Assembly: GCA_963739335.1 (NCBI GenBank)
Contig: CAVUAC010000052.1
Location: forward strand, 76,256-140,255
DNA from: UBA9647 sp963739335
Lineage (GTDB): Bacteria > Bacteroidota > Ignavibacteria > UBA10030
Length of the DNA: 64,000 bases
Reading direction: 5' to 3'
The position numbers and the translations under genes are program-made. The notes below the pieces were generated by a model that was not told where the DNA came from, ran no database searches, and saw only the letters and a list, made by a program, of their open reading frames with translations. Positions 37,449 to 47,329 of this stretch are shown here, in pieces. Each line of letters opens with the position of its first letter. Within the stretch, counting starts at the first letter, position 1.

Positions 37449-40104
37449 ATGAAAATCGCAATCAACTTTGTCCGCCTCGCTTTGATAGGCATCCTGTCCA
37501 TGCTGTTCGTGAGCTCTGCTGCCATTGGGCAGGATCAGAAGGAAAAACCCAAATACCGGGATCCTGAACGTCCCGATCGAACAACGGGTGAACGATCTTC
37601 TCTCCCGGATGACGGTTGAAGAAAAGGTCACCCAGCTCCAATGCACGCTCAGGAAAATCGAGTGGGGGAAGAACCTGACGATCAACGGGCTTGGAGGCAT
37701 CGGTCCGTTGCTGCGGTCGTACGTTGCCAGAGAGGCTGCGGAAAAAGCCAACGAAATACAGAAAATGGCTGTCGAGAAGACGCGGCTGGGGATCCCGATC
37801 ATTATTCACGACGAGGCTCTTCATGGGCTTATCGGCAATGGTGCGACAAGTTTCCCGCAGGCTATAGGCCTGGCGGCCACATTTGACGCGGACATTGTTG
37901 CGAAGGTTGCCACGGTCATCGGGAAAGAGACGCGCGCAAGGGGGATTCGCCAGGTTCTTTCGCCTGTCGTGAACATGGCGCGCGACGTGCGCTGGGGCAG
38001 AGTGGAGGAGACATACGGTGAAGATCCTTACCTGCAGTCACGCATGGCCGTCGCGTTCTGCAAGAGCATCGAAGACGAAGGTGTGCTGACAACGCCGAAG
38101 CACTTCGTGGCCAATGTCGGAGATGGAGGGAGAGACAGCTATCCAATCCATTTCTCGGAGCGCGAGTTGCGTGAGATCTACTTTCCCCCCTTCAAGGCAG
38201 CATTCCAGGAGGCCAACGCCTGGTCTGTGATGGCAGCCTACAATGCGATAGACGATCTGCCGTGCTCTGCCAGCAAGTGGCTGCTCACGGATATTCTGCG
38301 GAAGGAATGGGGATTCAAAGGGTTTGTAGTATCTGACTACGGCTCAGTGTCGGGAATCATGAGCATGCATCACGTAGCGGCAACGCCGAAGGAAGGAGCA
38401 ATCAAGGCAGTCGAGGCCGGGCTCGATATGGAGTTGCCGGACATTTATTTCTATGGCGATCCGTTGCTTGCCGCGGCCAGGGAAGGGTCGGTGTCGAAGA
38501 CGGCGCTCGATGCAGCCGTCTCGAACGTGCTTCGTGCGAAGTTTCACCTTGGTCTGTTCGAAAATCCGTATGTCGATCCTCAAGCGGCTGGGGCAATCAA
38601 CGACACAAAAGAACATCGCTCGCTAGCGCTCGAAGCGGCGCGCAAAGCGATGGTCTTGCTCAAGAACGACGATGGTGTCCTCCCGCTGAAGAAGACTCTC
38701 AAGTCAATCGCTGTCATCGGTCCTGAGGTTGATGTTGTCAAGCTCGGCGGTTACAGCGGATTTGGCATGAAGACGGTGACTCTCCTGGAAGGGCTCAGGA
38801 ACAAGGTCCCTGCGACGACGAAGGTGATTTATGAAAAGGGATGTGAGGTTGGATTTGCTTCGCTACCACCAATCCCTAGCGAGTTCCTCGTACCGGCAAA
38901 TGCGAAACCCGGGGAGCATGGACTCAGAGCCGAGTATTTCACGAACAAGGATTTGTTGGGAACGCCACATCTCGTGCGGATAGACAAAGAGGTCAATTTC
39001 GAATTTGCGATGGGTTCGCCTGACTCGACGATTCCGCCTGATCATTTCTCCGCTCGGTGGACGGGCAAGCTCGTACCGACCCAGTCAGGAACCTACAATC
39101 TCGGATTCAGCTCAGATGATGGCGTCCGTCTCTACCTCGACGGAAAACTACTCATCGATAGCTGGTTTGACCGTGGTGCCACTCTTGATGTCGTTACTGT
39201 GAAACTCGAGGCCGCACGACAGTACGATCTCCGGATTGAGTATTATGAGAACGAAGGATGGGCCTATGCAAGCCTCGTATGGGACCTGAAGCGTCCGGCT
39301 GACCCCCGAATCCTGGCAGCCGTCGATGCTGCGAAGAAATCGGATGTCGCTATTGTTGCAGTCAGCATTATGGAAGGGGAGGGCTCCGATCGTGCAAACC
39401 TCGACCTTCCCGGACAGCAGGAACAGCTCATCAAAATGATAGCGGAAACCGGCACACCGACAATCGTGGTCCTGATCAACGGCAGCGCCGTGACAATGAA
39501 GAATTGGGTGGACAAGGTTGCCGGCATCCTCGAGGCATGGTATCCCGGAGAAGAATGCGGCAATGCAATTGCGGACGTCCTCTTCGGTGACTACAACCCT
39601 GGCGGCAAGCTTCCAATCACATTCCCTCAAGTTGTCGGCCAGGTTCCTCTTTACTACAACCACAAGCCTACTGGAAGGGGGAACGACTATACCGATATCA
39701 GCGGCAAGCCGCATTTCCCCTTCGGATACGGGCTCAGCTATTCGACGTTCAAGTACAGCAATCTGCAGATCACGCCGGGCAAGATTGATCGGAATGGAAA
39801 GGTACAGCTGAGCGTCGATGTCGAGAATACAAGCAATCGAAAGGGGGAGGAGGTTGTGCAGCTTTACGTGCACGATCCTGTGGCCAGTGTAGCGCGACCG
39901 GTCGAGGAGCTGCGGGGATTCAGGAGAATCGCGCTCAAACCGGGCGAGAAGAAGACGGTCATGTTCGACTTGGGCAGGGACGACTTTGGATTCCTCGATG
40001 CGAACATGAAATTCGTCGTCGAGCCCGGCATCATCGAAGTTCTGATCGGCAGCTCATCAGATGACATACGTTTGAAGTCAACGTTTGAGGTTATCGACCG
40101 TTAG
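37449..40104 (+). CDS. Exported GH3 beta-glycosidase with PA14, one frameshift near the N-terminus
   Basis: About 884 aa. ATG 37449 has AGGAGG at 37434-37439 and a signal peptide (ALIGILSMLFVSSAAIGQ). The first ~40 residues (to YRDPERP) and the rest (IEQRVNDLLSRMTVEEKVTQ) are in different frames. Dropping one C from CCC at 37572-37574 joins them. The GH3 barrel holds the nucleophile region FVVSDYGSVSG. A PA14 insert (AEYFTNKDLLGTP, LGFSSDDGVRLYLDG) splits the C-terminal sandwich, and a fibronectin III-like domain ends the protein. The layout is the same as at 1785-4304. It would release terminal beta-linked glucose, xylose or similar sugars. Confidence 0.9.
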
Positions 40105-40121
40105 GGAAAAAGGCTGCATCG

Positions 40122-41132
40122 ATGCGCATCAATATGCGTCAATGGAAAGAGATCGTCCTGTCGTCTGACAACAGGCTCGCGATGCCGATCATGACCCATC
40201 CGGGAATCGATCTGATGGGGCGCACGGTGTTGGAGGCAGTCACGAATTCCCACTTGCATTTTGACGCCGTCCGGGCAGTCGCGCGGTCATACCCCACGGC
40301 AGCATCCACGATGATCATGGACCTTTCCGTTGAAGCTGAGGCCTTTGGAGCAAAGGTGCGCTTCAGTGACAATGAAGTTCCATCTGTCGTTGCGCGTTGC
40401 GTTCAAGATGCTGAGTCGATTCATCGTCTGACAATTCCCGATCTCACGCGGGCAAGGGTCGGCCAGTGGATCGAAGCCTCCGCGATCGCGGCGAAGACGA
40501 TCTCGGACCGGCCGGTGTTCGCAGAATGTATCGGTCCATTCTCACTCGCGGCGCGGCTCTTTGATGTCACAGAGATCCTTACTGCCATCCTCATTGAACC
40601 TGACAGCATTCTCTCGCTTCTGGAGAAGTGCACTCGATTCCTGGTCTCATACGTCAAAGCGTTCAAGTCGGCCGGAGCGAACGGAGTTGTGATGGCAGAA
40701 CCCGTCGCAGGTGTACTTTCAGCCGATCTCTGTTCCCAGTTCTCCTCGGCTTTCGTCAGACGAATCGTAAACAGTGTGCAGGATGAAAACTTCTTTCTGA
40801 TACTTCACAACTGCGGCGATACTGATTCTCTGGTTCCTTCGATGGATAGCACAGGCGCGTGGGGACTTCACTTTGGAAATCGCTGCAACATCGTTCAAGC
40901 TCTTGCGCGACTCCCCGTAGACACCCTTGTGTTCGGAAATCTCGACCCCGTCGGTGTATTCAAGTCAGGTACGCCGGAGGCGATGCGATCGGCAGTCTTG
41001 AAATTGCTTGAAGCCACCAAGCAGTTTCCCAATTTCGTTCTCTCTTCGGGATGTGATGTCCCACCAAACGTCCCGCTCAGGAATATCGATGCGTTTTTCC
41101 AGGCATTAGGTGAGTTCAACGCTCAGCACTGA
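40122..41132 (+). CDS. URO-D family methyltransferase 2 (MtaA/MtbA-like)
   Basis: 336 aa URO-D barrel closest in feel to MtaA/MtbA-type methylcobamide methyltransferases. It keeps a full zinc site: H-x-C in FLILHNCGDTDSL and the distant Cys in LSSGCDVPPNVPLRNIDAF. Other features are VLEAVTNSHLHFDAV, DLSVEAEAFGAKVRF, ECIGPFSLAARLF and MAEPVAGVLSAD. Such enzymes move methyl groups between a corrinoid protein and a thiol acceptor (coenzyme M in methanogens). Here, with a homocysteine methyltransferase gene nearby and no sign of CoM metabolism, the acceptor is unknown. It lies 17 nt after the GH3 gene and 8 nt before the GH78 gene. Confidence 0.86.
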   Translation: MRINMRQWKEIVLSSDNRLAMPIMTHPGIDLMGRTVLEAVTNSHLHFDAVRAVARSYPTAASTMIMDLSVEAEAFGAKVRFSDNEVPSVVARCVQDAESIHRLTIPDLTRARVGQWIEASAIAAKTISDRPVFAECIGPFSLAARLFDVTEILTAILIEPDSILSLLEKCTRFLVSYVKAFKSAGANGVVMAEPVAGVLSADLCSQFSSAFVRRIVNSVQDENFFLILHNCGDTDSLVPSMDSTGAWGLHFGNRCNIVQALARLPVDTLVFGNLDPVGVFKSGTPEAMRSAVLKLLEATKQFPNFVLSSGCDVPPNVPLRNIDAFFQALGEFNAQH

Positions 41133-41140
41133 AAGGGCGA

Positions 41141-43816
41141 ATGAGCATGAAGCCGCGCAAACGCAAGGCTCGCAGAATTAATCGTCGTGATTTCTTCAAG
41201 AAAAGTGCTTTGGGAGGATTAGGGCTGTCGTTCCTGGCACTCTCTCCGCAGAGTGAGAAACCAAAGCGCCAACAGATTGCAATGAAACCTCTACCGTTGC
41301 CACAAGAATTGTTTCCTTCTGGTCACACCCTCGACTTGAGCCCGGCGGAATGGATCTGGTACCCCTCCGGGCGGACGCTGTGCAACACCGTTGTGTTGTT
41401 CAGGCGGTCCTTGAAGCTGACTGCTCCCGTGAGGAAAGCGACCGGCTGGATTGTAGCGGACAGCCGATACCGGCTCTTCGTGAATAGCAGGCGAATCCAG
41501 TGGGGCCCTGCGCCCTCCGATCCGCGGTGGGTCGAGGTCGATCCGATGGACTTGAGGGACTCACTTCACGAGGGAGAGAATGTCATCGGCGTGGAAGTGC
41601 TCTACTACGGCCTGGGGGATGGGACGTGGCCGATTGGAAAACCCGGATTCATCTTCAATCTGGAGATCGAGGGAGGCGATGGTTCGGCGTTGAAGGTCGT
41701 CTCGGATTCGACCTGGCTTACGCATCTTGCGAAGAGCTGGCCGCTGGGTCAGTATAAGCGCTGGTACCTTCGTGCATTGCAGGAGGAGTTTGATGCGCGG
41801 CTGTATCCGTACGGCTGGCTTAGCCCAGAGTTCAGAATGGACAGCAGCTGGCTCGCGCCGATGAACCTCAATTGCCCCGCGGACAAGCCGCCGGCTTGTT
41901 CAGCATATCCAGAATATGCGATGGAGATCCGCGGCACAAAGGAAATCTCCGAGCTGCGGCGGCGCAGCATTCCGCTCCTGAAGGAAACCATCATTCCCGT
42001 TAAGGGCCTGAGTGAATCGCTCTGGATAGACTGGAAACGACCGCCAGAAGAATACTTCGACAATTCGACGCCGGGCAGCTTTAAAGCAATCCGCACTTCA
42101 TGCGCGACGCAGATGGAAACTGGTTCGTGGAAGGTGAAGCTCGATGGCTCACGTGCGGCAGCGCTCACATTTGAGTTCGAAGAACAGATCGTCGGATGGC
42201 CAAGATTCTCGATTGAGGCTCCTGAGGGGACCATTGTCGAATTGATGGTCCAGGAGTCGCATGAGGTGGGAGGACCACCCCTTCTCAACACTCAGTTCTA
42301 TGCCTGGACACGCTTCATCTGTCGAAAGGGTGTGAACGATTTCGAAACGTTCGATTTTGAAAGCTGTCGATGGATGCAGTTGCATATTCGTGGTGTTGTG
42401 GGGGAGGTCGTGGTGCGGGATGTTGGGTTGCGTCGAAGGGTATTCCCCTGGCCTTATGAGCCGAAGATCTCGTGCTCTGAACCCTCTCTACAGAGGCTCT
42501 TTGATGCTTCGACCAATACTCTGAACAATTCAGCGCAGGAAACCGCCGTCGACGGGATGGCACGCGAGCGCCAACAATACAGTGGCGACGGCAGCCATCA
42601 GCTTCACGCGATGCGCTATGCGTTCGGCGAAGCCCAGCTGCCTGCTCGGTTTATCACGACCTTCGGTCAGGGTCTCACGCTTGACGGCTATTTCCTGGAT
42701 TGCTGGCCCGCCTATGATCGCCTGGCCCGATTGATGGAACGGCAACTCCAGATGACCTCCTGGGGCCCTCTACTTGACCACGGCGTTGGCTTCAATTTCG
42801 ACTGTTGGTATCATTACATGTATTCGGGTGACCTCGATGCGATCAGGGAAACATACCCTCGGTTGCTGAGGTTCTTCCGATATCTCAAATCCATTTGTGG
42901 CACAGACGGTCTTCTGCCTGTAGAGAACATCGGCATTCCGTCTGTGTGGATTGACCACAATGCCTACAAGAAGCAGTCACACAAACAGTGTCCGTTCAGT
43001 CTCTATGCTGCGGCGATGATGCGTCACGCCCTGGCTCCGCTGTGCGTTGCGTTTGGGGATACGCGGTGGGCTGAAGAAGTGAAAGCAACCTCAGATGAAA
43101 TCCTCAAGGCGACGGTCAAAAAGTTTTGGGATCGCCGTTCGAAGCTGTTCGTCGACAATTTACCTTGGCTGTCTCAAGAGAAGAATGTCCGCCTGTCCGA
43201 TCGCTCGCTGGCGACCGCCGTGCTTTTTGACCAGTCCCCATCCGGGAAGAATGAACCTTCCCTCAAGGCGCTTGCCGAAGTTCCGCCCGAGATGGGGTTT
43301 TCGTATCCGGCCAACGCCGGTTGGCGATTGTGGGCACTGGCAAAGGGTGGAAGGGTGGATGTCGTTTTGAAAGATCTGCGCGGGCGTTGGGCTATGATGG
43401 ATTCTGTCCGGGAGAACAACACGCTCCAAGAGGATTGGACAGTGCAACGTGATTCCACTTCACAATGGAGCCATTGCGCTGTCGTTCCGCTGAACGTTCT
43501 GTATATGAGCGTCGCCGGGATCAGAGCGTTGTCGCCGGGATTCCGTCGGTATGAGATCGTCCCACAGTTTGCAGATCTCGAGTCTCTTTCGTTCACTGCA
43601 AACACCATCCAGGGTCCAATCGCTGTTCGGACGAAGGGACTTTTGGGGAGCAGGGAAATAGAGATTGAGGCGCCTCCGAATGGTGAAGGAGAGGTTGCTC
43701 TTGACGCTCGAGAATCTCTTCCGCTCAAACGATTGAGAGGGGAAGGGCCTTTGAAGCGTGCGCGCTATCGTTTGTCGGCTGGAGAAAAAACCACGTTGAA
43801 TCTGAAGTACACCTGA
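41141..43816 (+). CDS. Tat-exported GH78 alpha-L-rhamnosidase
   Basis: 891 aa with a twin-arginine signal (RRDFFKKSALGGLGLSFLAL). N-terminal beta-sandwich domains carry the GH78 signatures WIVADSRYRLFVNSRRIQWG and FDFESCRWMQLHIRG. The (alpha/alpha)6 barrel begins with the catalytic-acid region TAVDGMARERQQYSGDG, followed by WTVQRDSTSQWSHC. The enzyme inverts alpha-L-rhamnosides, releasing L-rhamnose for the mutarotase and aldolase at the window start. It sits between two methyl-transfer-linked genes and the GH116 gene, consistent with attack on a rhamnose-containing, possibly methylated glycan. ATG 41141 follows AAAGGGCG. Confidence 0.92.
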   Translation: MSMKPRKRKARRINRRDFFKKSALGGLGLSFLALSPQSEKPKRQQIAMKPLPLPQELFPSGHTLDLSPAEWIWYPSGRTLCNTVVLFRRSLKLTAPVRKATGWIVADSRYRLFVNSRRIQWGPAPSDPRWVEVDPMDLRDSLHEGENVIGVEVLYYGLGDGTWPIGKPGFIFNLEIEGGDGSALKVVSDSTWLTHLAKSWPLGQYKRWYLRALQEEFDARLYPYGWLSPEFRMDSSWLAPMNLNCPADKPPACSAYPEYAMEIRGTKEISELRRRSIPLLKETIIPVKGLSESLWIDWKRPPEEYFDNSTPGSFKAIRTSCATQMETGSWKVKLDGSRAAALTFEFEEQIVGWPRFSIEAPEGTIVELMVQESHEVGGPPLLNTQFYAWTRFICRKGVNDFETFDFESCRWMQLHIRGVVGEVVVRDVGLRRRVFPWPYEPKISCSEPSLQRLFDASTNTLNNSAQETAVDGMARERQQYSGDGSHQLHAMRYAFGEAQLPARFITTFGQGLTLDGYFLDCWPAYDRLARLMERQLQMTSWGPLLDHGVGFNFDCWYHYMYSGDLDAIRETYPRLLRFFRYLKSICGTDGLLPVENIGIPSVWIDHNAYKKQSHKQCPFSLYAAAMMRHALAPLCVAFGDTRWAEEVKATSDEILKATVKKFWDRRSKLFVDNLPWLSQEKNVRLSDRSLATAVLFDQSPSGKNEPSLKALAEVPPEMGFSYPANAGWRLWALAKGGRVDVVLKDLRGRWAMMDSVRENNTLQEDWTVQRDSTSQWSHCAVVPLNVLYMSVAGIRALSPGFRRYEIVPQFADLESLSFTANTIQGPIAVRTKGLLGSREIEIEAPPNGEGEVALDARESLPLKRLRGEGPLKRARYRLSAGEKTTLNLKYT

Positions 43817-43837
43817 ATAGTTCTCAAGGAGGTGCAT

Positions 43838-45931
43838 ATGGAAATTCCGAAGCTGCTCAGGGCTCATTTTCTTCTTGTATTGACGGCACTTGTTTGTGCC
43901 GCCTCGATAGCCGGCGAAACGCTCGCTCAGGGCAAAGGAAAGCGCGTCTTTACGGGGCAATCTCTTCAGGAGATTGCCTTTCCGATTGGCGGGATAGGCA
44001 CTGGCTCGATTTCGCTTGGCGGTCGCGGTGATCTTCGGGACTGGGAGATCTTCAACCGTCCCGACAAAGGGGGACGATTGGATTTCTCGTTCTTCGCGAT
44101 ATGGGCGCAGCAAGGCAATCGGAAACCGGTCGCTAAGGTGCTTGAGCGGCAGCTGCTGCCTCCGTTCCGCGGCGGCGGATCCGGCGTCCCGCAACGACTG
44201 CTGTCAGGATTGCCAAGATTCGAGGAGGTGGAATTCACAGGAGAGTATCCTTTCGCAACGGTTAGGTTTAAGGACCGCACTGTTCCGGTGCGCGTTGAAT
44301 TGGAAGCGTGGAATCCCTTCATCCCTCTCAATGTGGATGACAGTGCGCTACCGCTGGCGTTCTTCACATGGAAACTTTTCAATCCTTCCTCCGACACGGT
44401 GCGCGTATCGTTGGCAGCAAGCGTTTCAAATCCGATCGGCAGCAGATACGCGAATATCAAGAACGAGAGGCCGGGTCTGGGAGGCAACATCAACGAGCTG
44501 AGGAGCGGTGAAGGATCAAAAGGACTGTATCTCTACTCGAAGAAGGTCACGGAAGGGGACCCAAATTCTGGATCGATGACGCTCAGCACGACCTGGAAGG
44601 ATTTCGATGGCGTCACGCGATGGTATCGGGGAGGATGGTGGGACCAATGTCATCGGTTCTGGGACGATTTCAGCGACGATGGTCGGGTGAAAGAAGTGAC
44701 GGATACGCTTGCCTCAGATGACTGGCGTTCTGATGTGGGAAGCCTCGTTCTTCATGCGACCATTGCTCCTCATGGCTCTGTAACGCTGCCGCTGTTGATA
44801 ACGTGGTACTTCCCGAACCGAGAGAACTATTGGAATGGCGAGGAACAGGTTCGCGGCAAGATGATCAAGAACTATGTCGCAGCCAAGTACACTGATGCCT
44901 GGGATGTTGCATCGTACTTCTTCAAGAATCAGGTCCGCCTCGATCAGCAGACGCGGGCTTTTCATGATGCTCTCTTCGGCTCAACGCTGCCACCGCACGT
45001 ACTCGATGCGGTCTCGAGTCAAATGTCGACGATCAAGACAAATGTATGCATGCTGTTGCAGGATGGGTCATTCTTTGGCTTCGAGGGAAATGATGACAAC
45101 TCTGGGTGCTGTCCATTGAATTGCACGCACGTCTGGAATTATGAACAGACGCTCGCTCACCTGTTCCCGCAGCTGGAACGATCGATGCGGGAGACATCGT
45201 TTCTGCATAACACTCTGCCAAATGGATATATGACCTTCCGTACACTGATTCCGCTGGGCGATTATTGGTGGAAGTTCAAAGCATGCGCGGATGGGCAGAT
45301 GGGCGAGATCGTCCGTGCGTACCGAGAATGGAAACTCTCGGGGGATTCGGGCTGGCTGAGCAAGCTGTGGCCGCGTGTCAAATCTGCTCTCGAGTTTGCA
45401 TGGCGCGGGGCGGGAGATACGCTGCCCGCCGGCTTCGAGTGGACCAAACAACAAGTCTCGATGCCCTGGGATCCTGACAAGAACGGCGTTATGGAAGGCG
45501 AGCAACACAATACGTATGACATCGAGTTCTACGGTCCAAACACAATGACCGGGAGTCTGTATCTCGCTGCACTGAAAGCTGCTTCCGAAATGGCTGCTAC
45601 TCTTGGTGAAGCCGACAAGGCGGAGGAGTATTCAAAGCTCTTCAAGAGTGGAAGCACTCTTTATGACGACGTGTTGTGGAACAAAGAATACTACAAGCAG
45701 TCCGTCTATGTGCTGAAAGGACTTCAGGTGCCGAAATTCCTGATCTCACCGGAGGATGAGGGCTGCGGTCCGGATTGTGCCTGCAAGAAGACTCCAGGTG
45801 AGAAAGCTCCGGCGCTCGACACGACGATGGTAACCCCTAAGTATCAGGTACGGAAAGGGCTGTTTGTCGGATCAGTTGTTGGGGCAGTATCTCGCTCACA
45901 CCGTTGGTCTGGGGTATGTGCTCGATCCTGA
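43838..45931 (+). CDS. Exported GH116 beta-glycosidase, 5' part
   Basis: ATG 43838 with AAGGAGG at 43826-43832 and a signal peptide (LLVLTALVCAASIAGETLAQ). About 673 native residues: a beta-sandwich N-terminal domain (PIGGIGTGSISLGGRGDLRDW) and most of the (alpha/alpha)6 barrel. The family's nucleophile region CTHVWNYEQTLAHLFPQ and acid/base region NTYDIEFYGPNTMTG are present. GH116 includes glucosylceramidases, beta-glucosidases and beta-xylosidases. A cysteine-rich insert (EGCGPDCACKKTPGE) just before the break may bind metal or form disulfides. The frame breaks at GGG 45857-45859; removing one G gives GCLSDQLLGQYLAHTVGLG. Confidence 0.88.
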   Translation: MEIPKLLRAHFLLVLTALVCAASIAGETLAQGKGKRVFTGQSLQEIAFPIGGIGTGSISLGGRGDLRDWEIFNRPDKGGRLDFSFFAIWAQQGNRKPVAKVLERQLLPPFRGGGSGVPQRLLSGLPRFEEVEFTGEYPFATVRFKDRTVPVRVELEAWNPFIPLNVDDSALPLAFFTWKLFNPSSDTVRVSLAASVSNPIGSRYANIKNERPGLGGNINELRSGEGSKGLYLYSKKVTEGDPNSGSMTLSTTWKDFDGVTRWYRGGWWDQCHRFWDDFSDDGRVKEVTDTLASDDWRSDVGSLVLHATIAPHGSVTLPLLITWYFPNRENYWNGEEQVRGKMIKNYVAAKYTDAWDVASYFFKNQVRLDQQTRAFHDALFGSTLPPHVLDAVSSQMSTIKTNVCMLLQDGSFFGFEGNDDNSGCCPLNCTHVWNYEQTLAHLFPQLERSMRETSFLHNTLPNGYMTFRTLIPLGDYWWKFKACADGQMGEIVRAYREWKLSGDSGWLSKLWPRVKSALEFAWRGAGDTLPAGFEWTKQQVSMPWDPDKNGVMEGEQHNTYDIEFYGPNTMTGSLYLAALKAASEMAATLGEADKAEEYSKLFKSGSTLYDDVLWNKEYYKQSVYVLKGLQVPKFLISPEDEGCGPDCACKKTPGEKAPALDTTMVTPKYQVRKGLFVGSVVGAVSRSHRWSGVCARS

Positions 45932-46634
45932 GCACGTCCGCACGGCCTCCAGATCAATCTTCAAGTACAATTTCAGAAAGAGCATGGATGAATTCGCGAA
46001 TGTCCAGCGAGTCTATGCATTGAATAAGGAAGCGGGCTTGCTGCTCTGTTCGTGGCCAAAGGGAGATCGCCCCGCTTTGCCCTTTGTCTACAGCGACGAG
46101 GTCTGGACGGGCATTGAATATCAGGTTGCTGCTGAGCTGATCTACGACGGCGCAGTGAACGAGGGCCTTGAGATTGTCAAGGCGGTGCGCGGCCGGTACA
46201 ACGGCTTGCACCGCAATCCGTGGGATGAGGAGGAATGCGGACACCATTACGCTCGGGCAATGTCGAGTTGGGCCGTCCTCCTCGCGTTGACTGGTTTCCA
46301 GTGCGATGGTGTCTCACATCGGCTTGAATTTGCCCCTCGCGTATCGAGCGAAGACTTCAGGACTTTCTGGTCAACCGGCACAGGATGGGGAGTCTATAGT
46401 GACAAGATCAAGGACGATCGTCGCGCTATTGAAGTGCAAATGAAGTATGGGAGTCTGAGCTTGAAGGATCTTGTGCTTGAGGCAGGGAAAGCTAAGCCAA
46501 AAACGGTGAAAGCTTCACTTCGCGGCAGAACCTTACCAGTGAGTCTTGAGATGCAGGAGGGAAAGGTGATCGTTCGTTTCGAGAAGCCACTCGAGATCTC
46601 TGCTGACGATGTGCTGTCGTTATCGATGAGATAA
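45858..46634 (+). CDS. GH116 beta-glycosidase, 3' part
   Basis: 258 codons in the +1 frame completing the GH116 barrel: VYSDEVWTGIEYQVAAELIYDG, HRNPWDEEECGHHYARAMSSW and a terminal beta domain. The intact enzyme would be about 931 aa, normal for exported GH116. No independent start with a ribosome site is evident at the junction. The stop at 46632-46634 is followed within 6 nt by the first REP palindrome, which may end transcription of the long hydrolase run. Confidence 0.86.
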   Translation, partial: GCLSDQLLGQYLAHTVGLGYVLDPEHVRTASRSIFKYNFRKSMDEFANVQRVYALNKEAGLLLCSWPKGDRPALPFVYSDEVWTGIEYQVAAELIYDGAVNEGLEIVKAVRGRYNGLHRNPWDEEECGHHYARAMSSWAVLLALTGFQCDGVSHRLEFAPRVSSEDFRTFWSTGTGWGVYSDKIKDDRRAIEVQMKYGSLSLKDLVLEAGKAKPKTVKASLRGRTLPVSLEMQEGKVIVRFEKPLEISADDVLSLSMR

Positions 46635-46639
46635 AACTT

Positions 46640-46688
46640 TGCACCTTTTCAAGGTACCATAGCTGATTCAAGACCTTGAAAAGGTGCA
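46640..46688. repeat. REP palindrome upstream of transposase
   Basis: Perfect 16-bp arms TGCACCTTTTCAAGGT (46640-46655) and ACCTTGAAAAGGTGCA (46673-46688) enclose a 17-nt loop containing CCATAGCTGATTCA. The downstream palindrome at 47271-47316 is a variant with the same loop text, so the pair flanks the transposase gene. Confidence 0.85.
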
Positions 46689-46713
46689 CGAGCTTGGGAT
46701 CCTAGAGGCAAGT

Positions 46714-47292
46714 ATGTCAAAGTACGCAGATGGCCACATCTACCATGTGTACAATCGCGGGGCACATCGACATACGATCTTTCGGAAACCCTCACACTAC
46801 AAGAAATGCCTTGAGTTACTGCAGAAATATGCAACTCGGTACCGGGTCGGAATGCTTGCCTACTGTCTCATGCCAAACCATTACCACCTGTTGGTTCGTC
46901 AGGAAGAAGGTGGCTCGATTTCGAGGTACCTGCAAACCACTTTCAACGCCTTCGTGCAGTACTTCAACGTGCTGGAGGGTCACAGCGGAACTCTGTTCCA
47001 GGGTCCAGCAAAATCAAGGACCATCGAAACAGATGCAGATGTTCTCCAGGTTGTTCGTTACATCCATTCCAATCCGGTGTTGGCCAAACTGGCAAAGACG
47101 GCTGGCGAATGGCCGTTTTCCGACTGTTCGAAGTGGATAAGCAACACAGACGAGCCTTTCGCAGGCAGGTTTTTCCGAGATACTTGGTTCAAGGATGGCG
47201 AGGCCTATGGTGAGTTCGTGGCAGCCTATCAACCGACCAAGGAAGAAAGTGAAACCCTGAGTAAGCCTTGGCACCTTTTCGAGGTTCCATAG
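46714..47292 (+). CDS. REP-associated tyrosine transposase (TnpA-REP/RAYT, Y1 family)
   Basis: 192 aa from ATG 46714. Y1 transposase motifs are the HUH-like metal pair in MPNHYHLLVRQ, the upstream YHVYNRGAHRH, and the catalytic-helix tyrosine in VVRYIHSNPV. These single-strand nucleases bind and move REP palindromes. The gene is bracketed by two related palindromes. Its own last codons (HLFEVP and TAG) lie inside the downstream palindrome, while the upstream palindrome reads HLFKVP and TAG in one frame. The upstream copy therefore looks like a duplicated gene tail. It separates the plus-strand hydrolase run from the minus-strand corrinoid operon. Confidence 0.9.
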   Translation: MSKYADGHIYHVYNRGAHRHTIFRKPSHYKKCLELLQKYATRYRVGMLAYCLMPNHYHLLVRQEEGGSISRYLQTTFNAFVQYFNVLEGHSGTLFQGPAKSRTIETDADVLQVVRYIHSNPVLAKLAKTAGEWPFSDCSKWISNTDEPFAGRFFRDTWFKDGEAYGEFVAAYQPTKEESETLSKPWHLFEVP

Positions 47293-47316
47293 CCTGTTCA
47301 TCAAACCTCGAAAAGG
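47271..47316. repeat. REP palindrome downstream of transposase
   Basis: Arms ACCTTTTCGAGGTT (47273-47286) and AACCTCGAAAAGGT (47303-47316) pair perfectly over 14 bp. The loop carries the transposase stop codon and CCATAGCCTGTTCATCA, close to the upstream element's loop. It lies between converging genes and could serve as a two-way terminator. Confidence 0.85.
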
Positions 47317-47329
47317 TATCCAGGATGTA

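Noticed and set aside
46684..46713. Earlier GTG start for the transposase
   Set aside because: It would begin inside the arm of the upstream palindrome and lacks a ribosome site; ATG 46714 gives the usual N-terminus.
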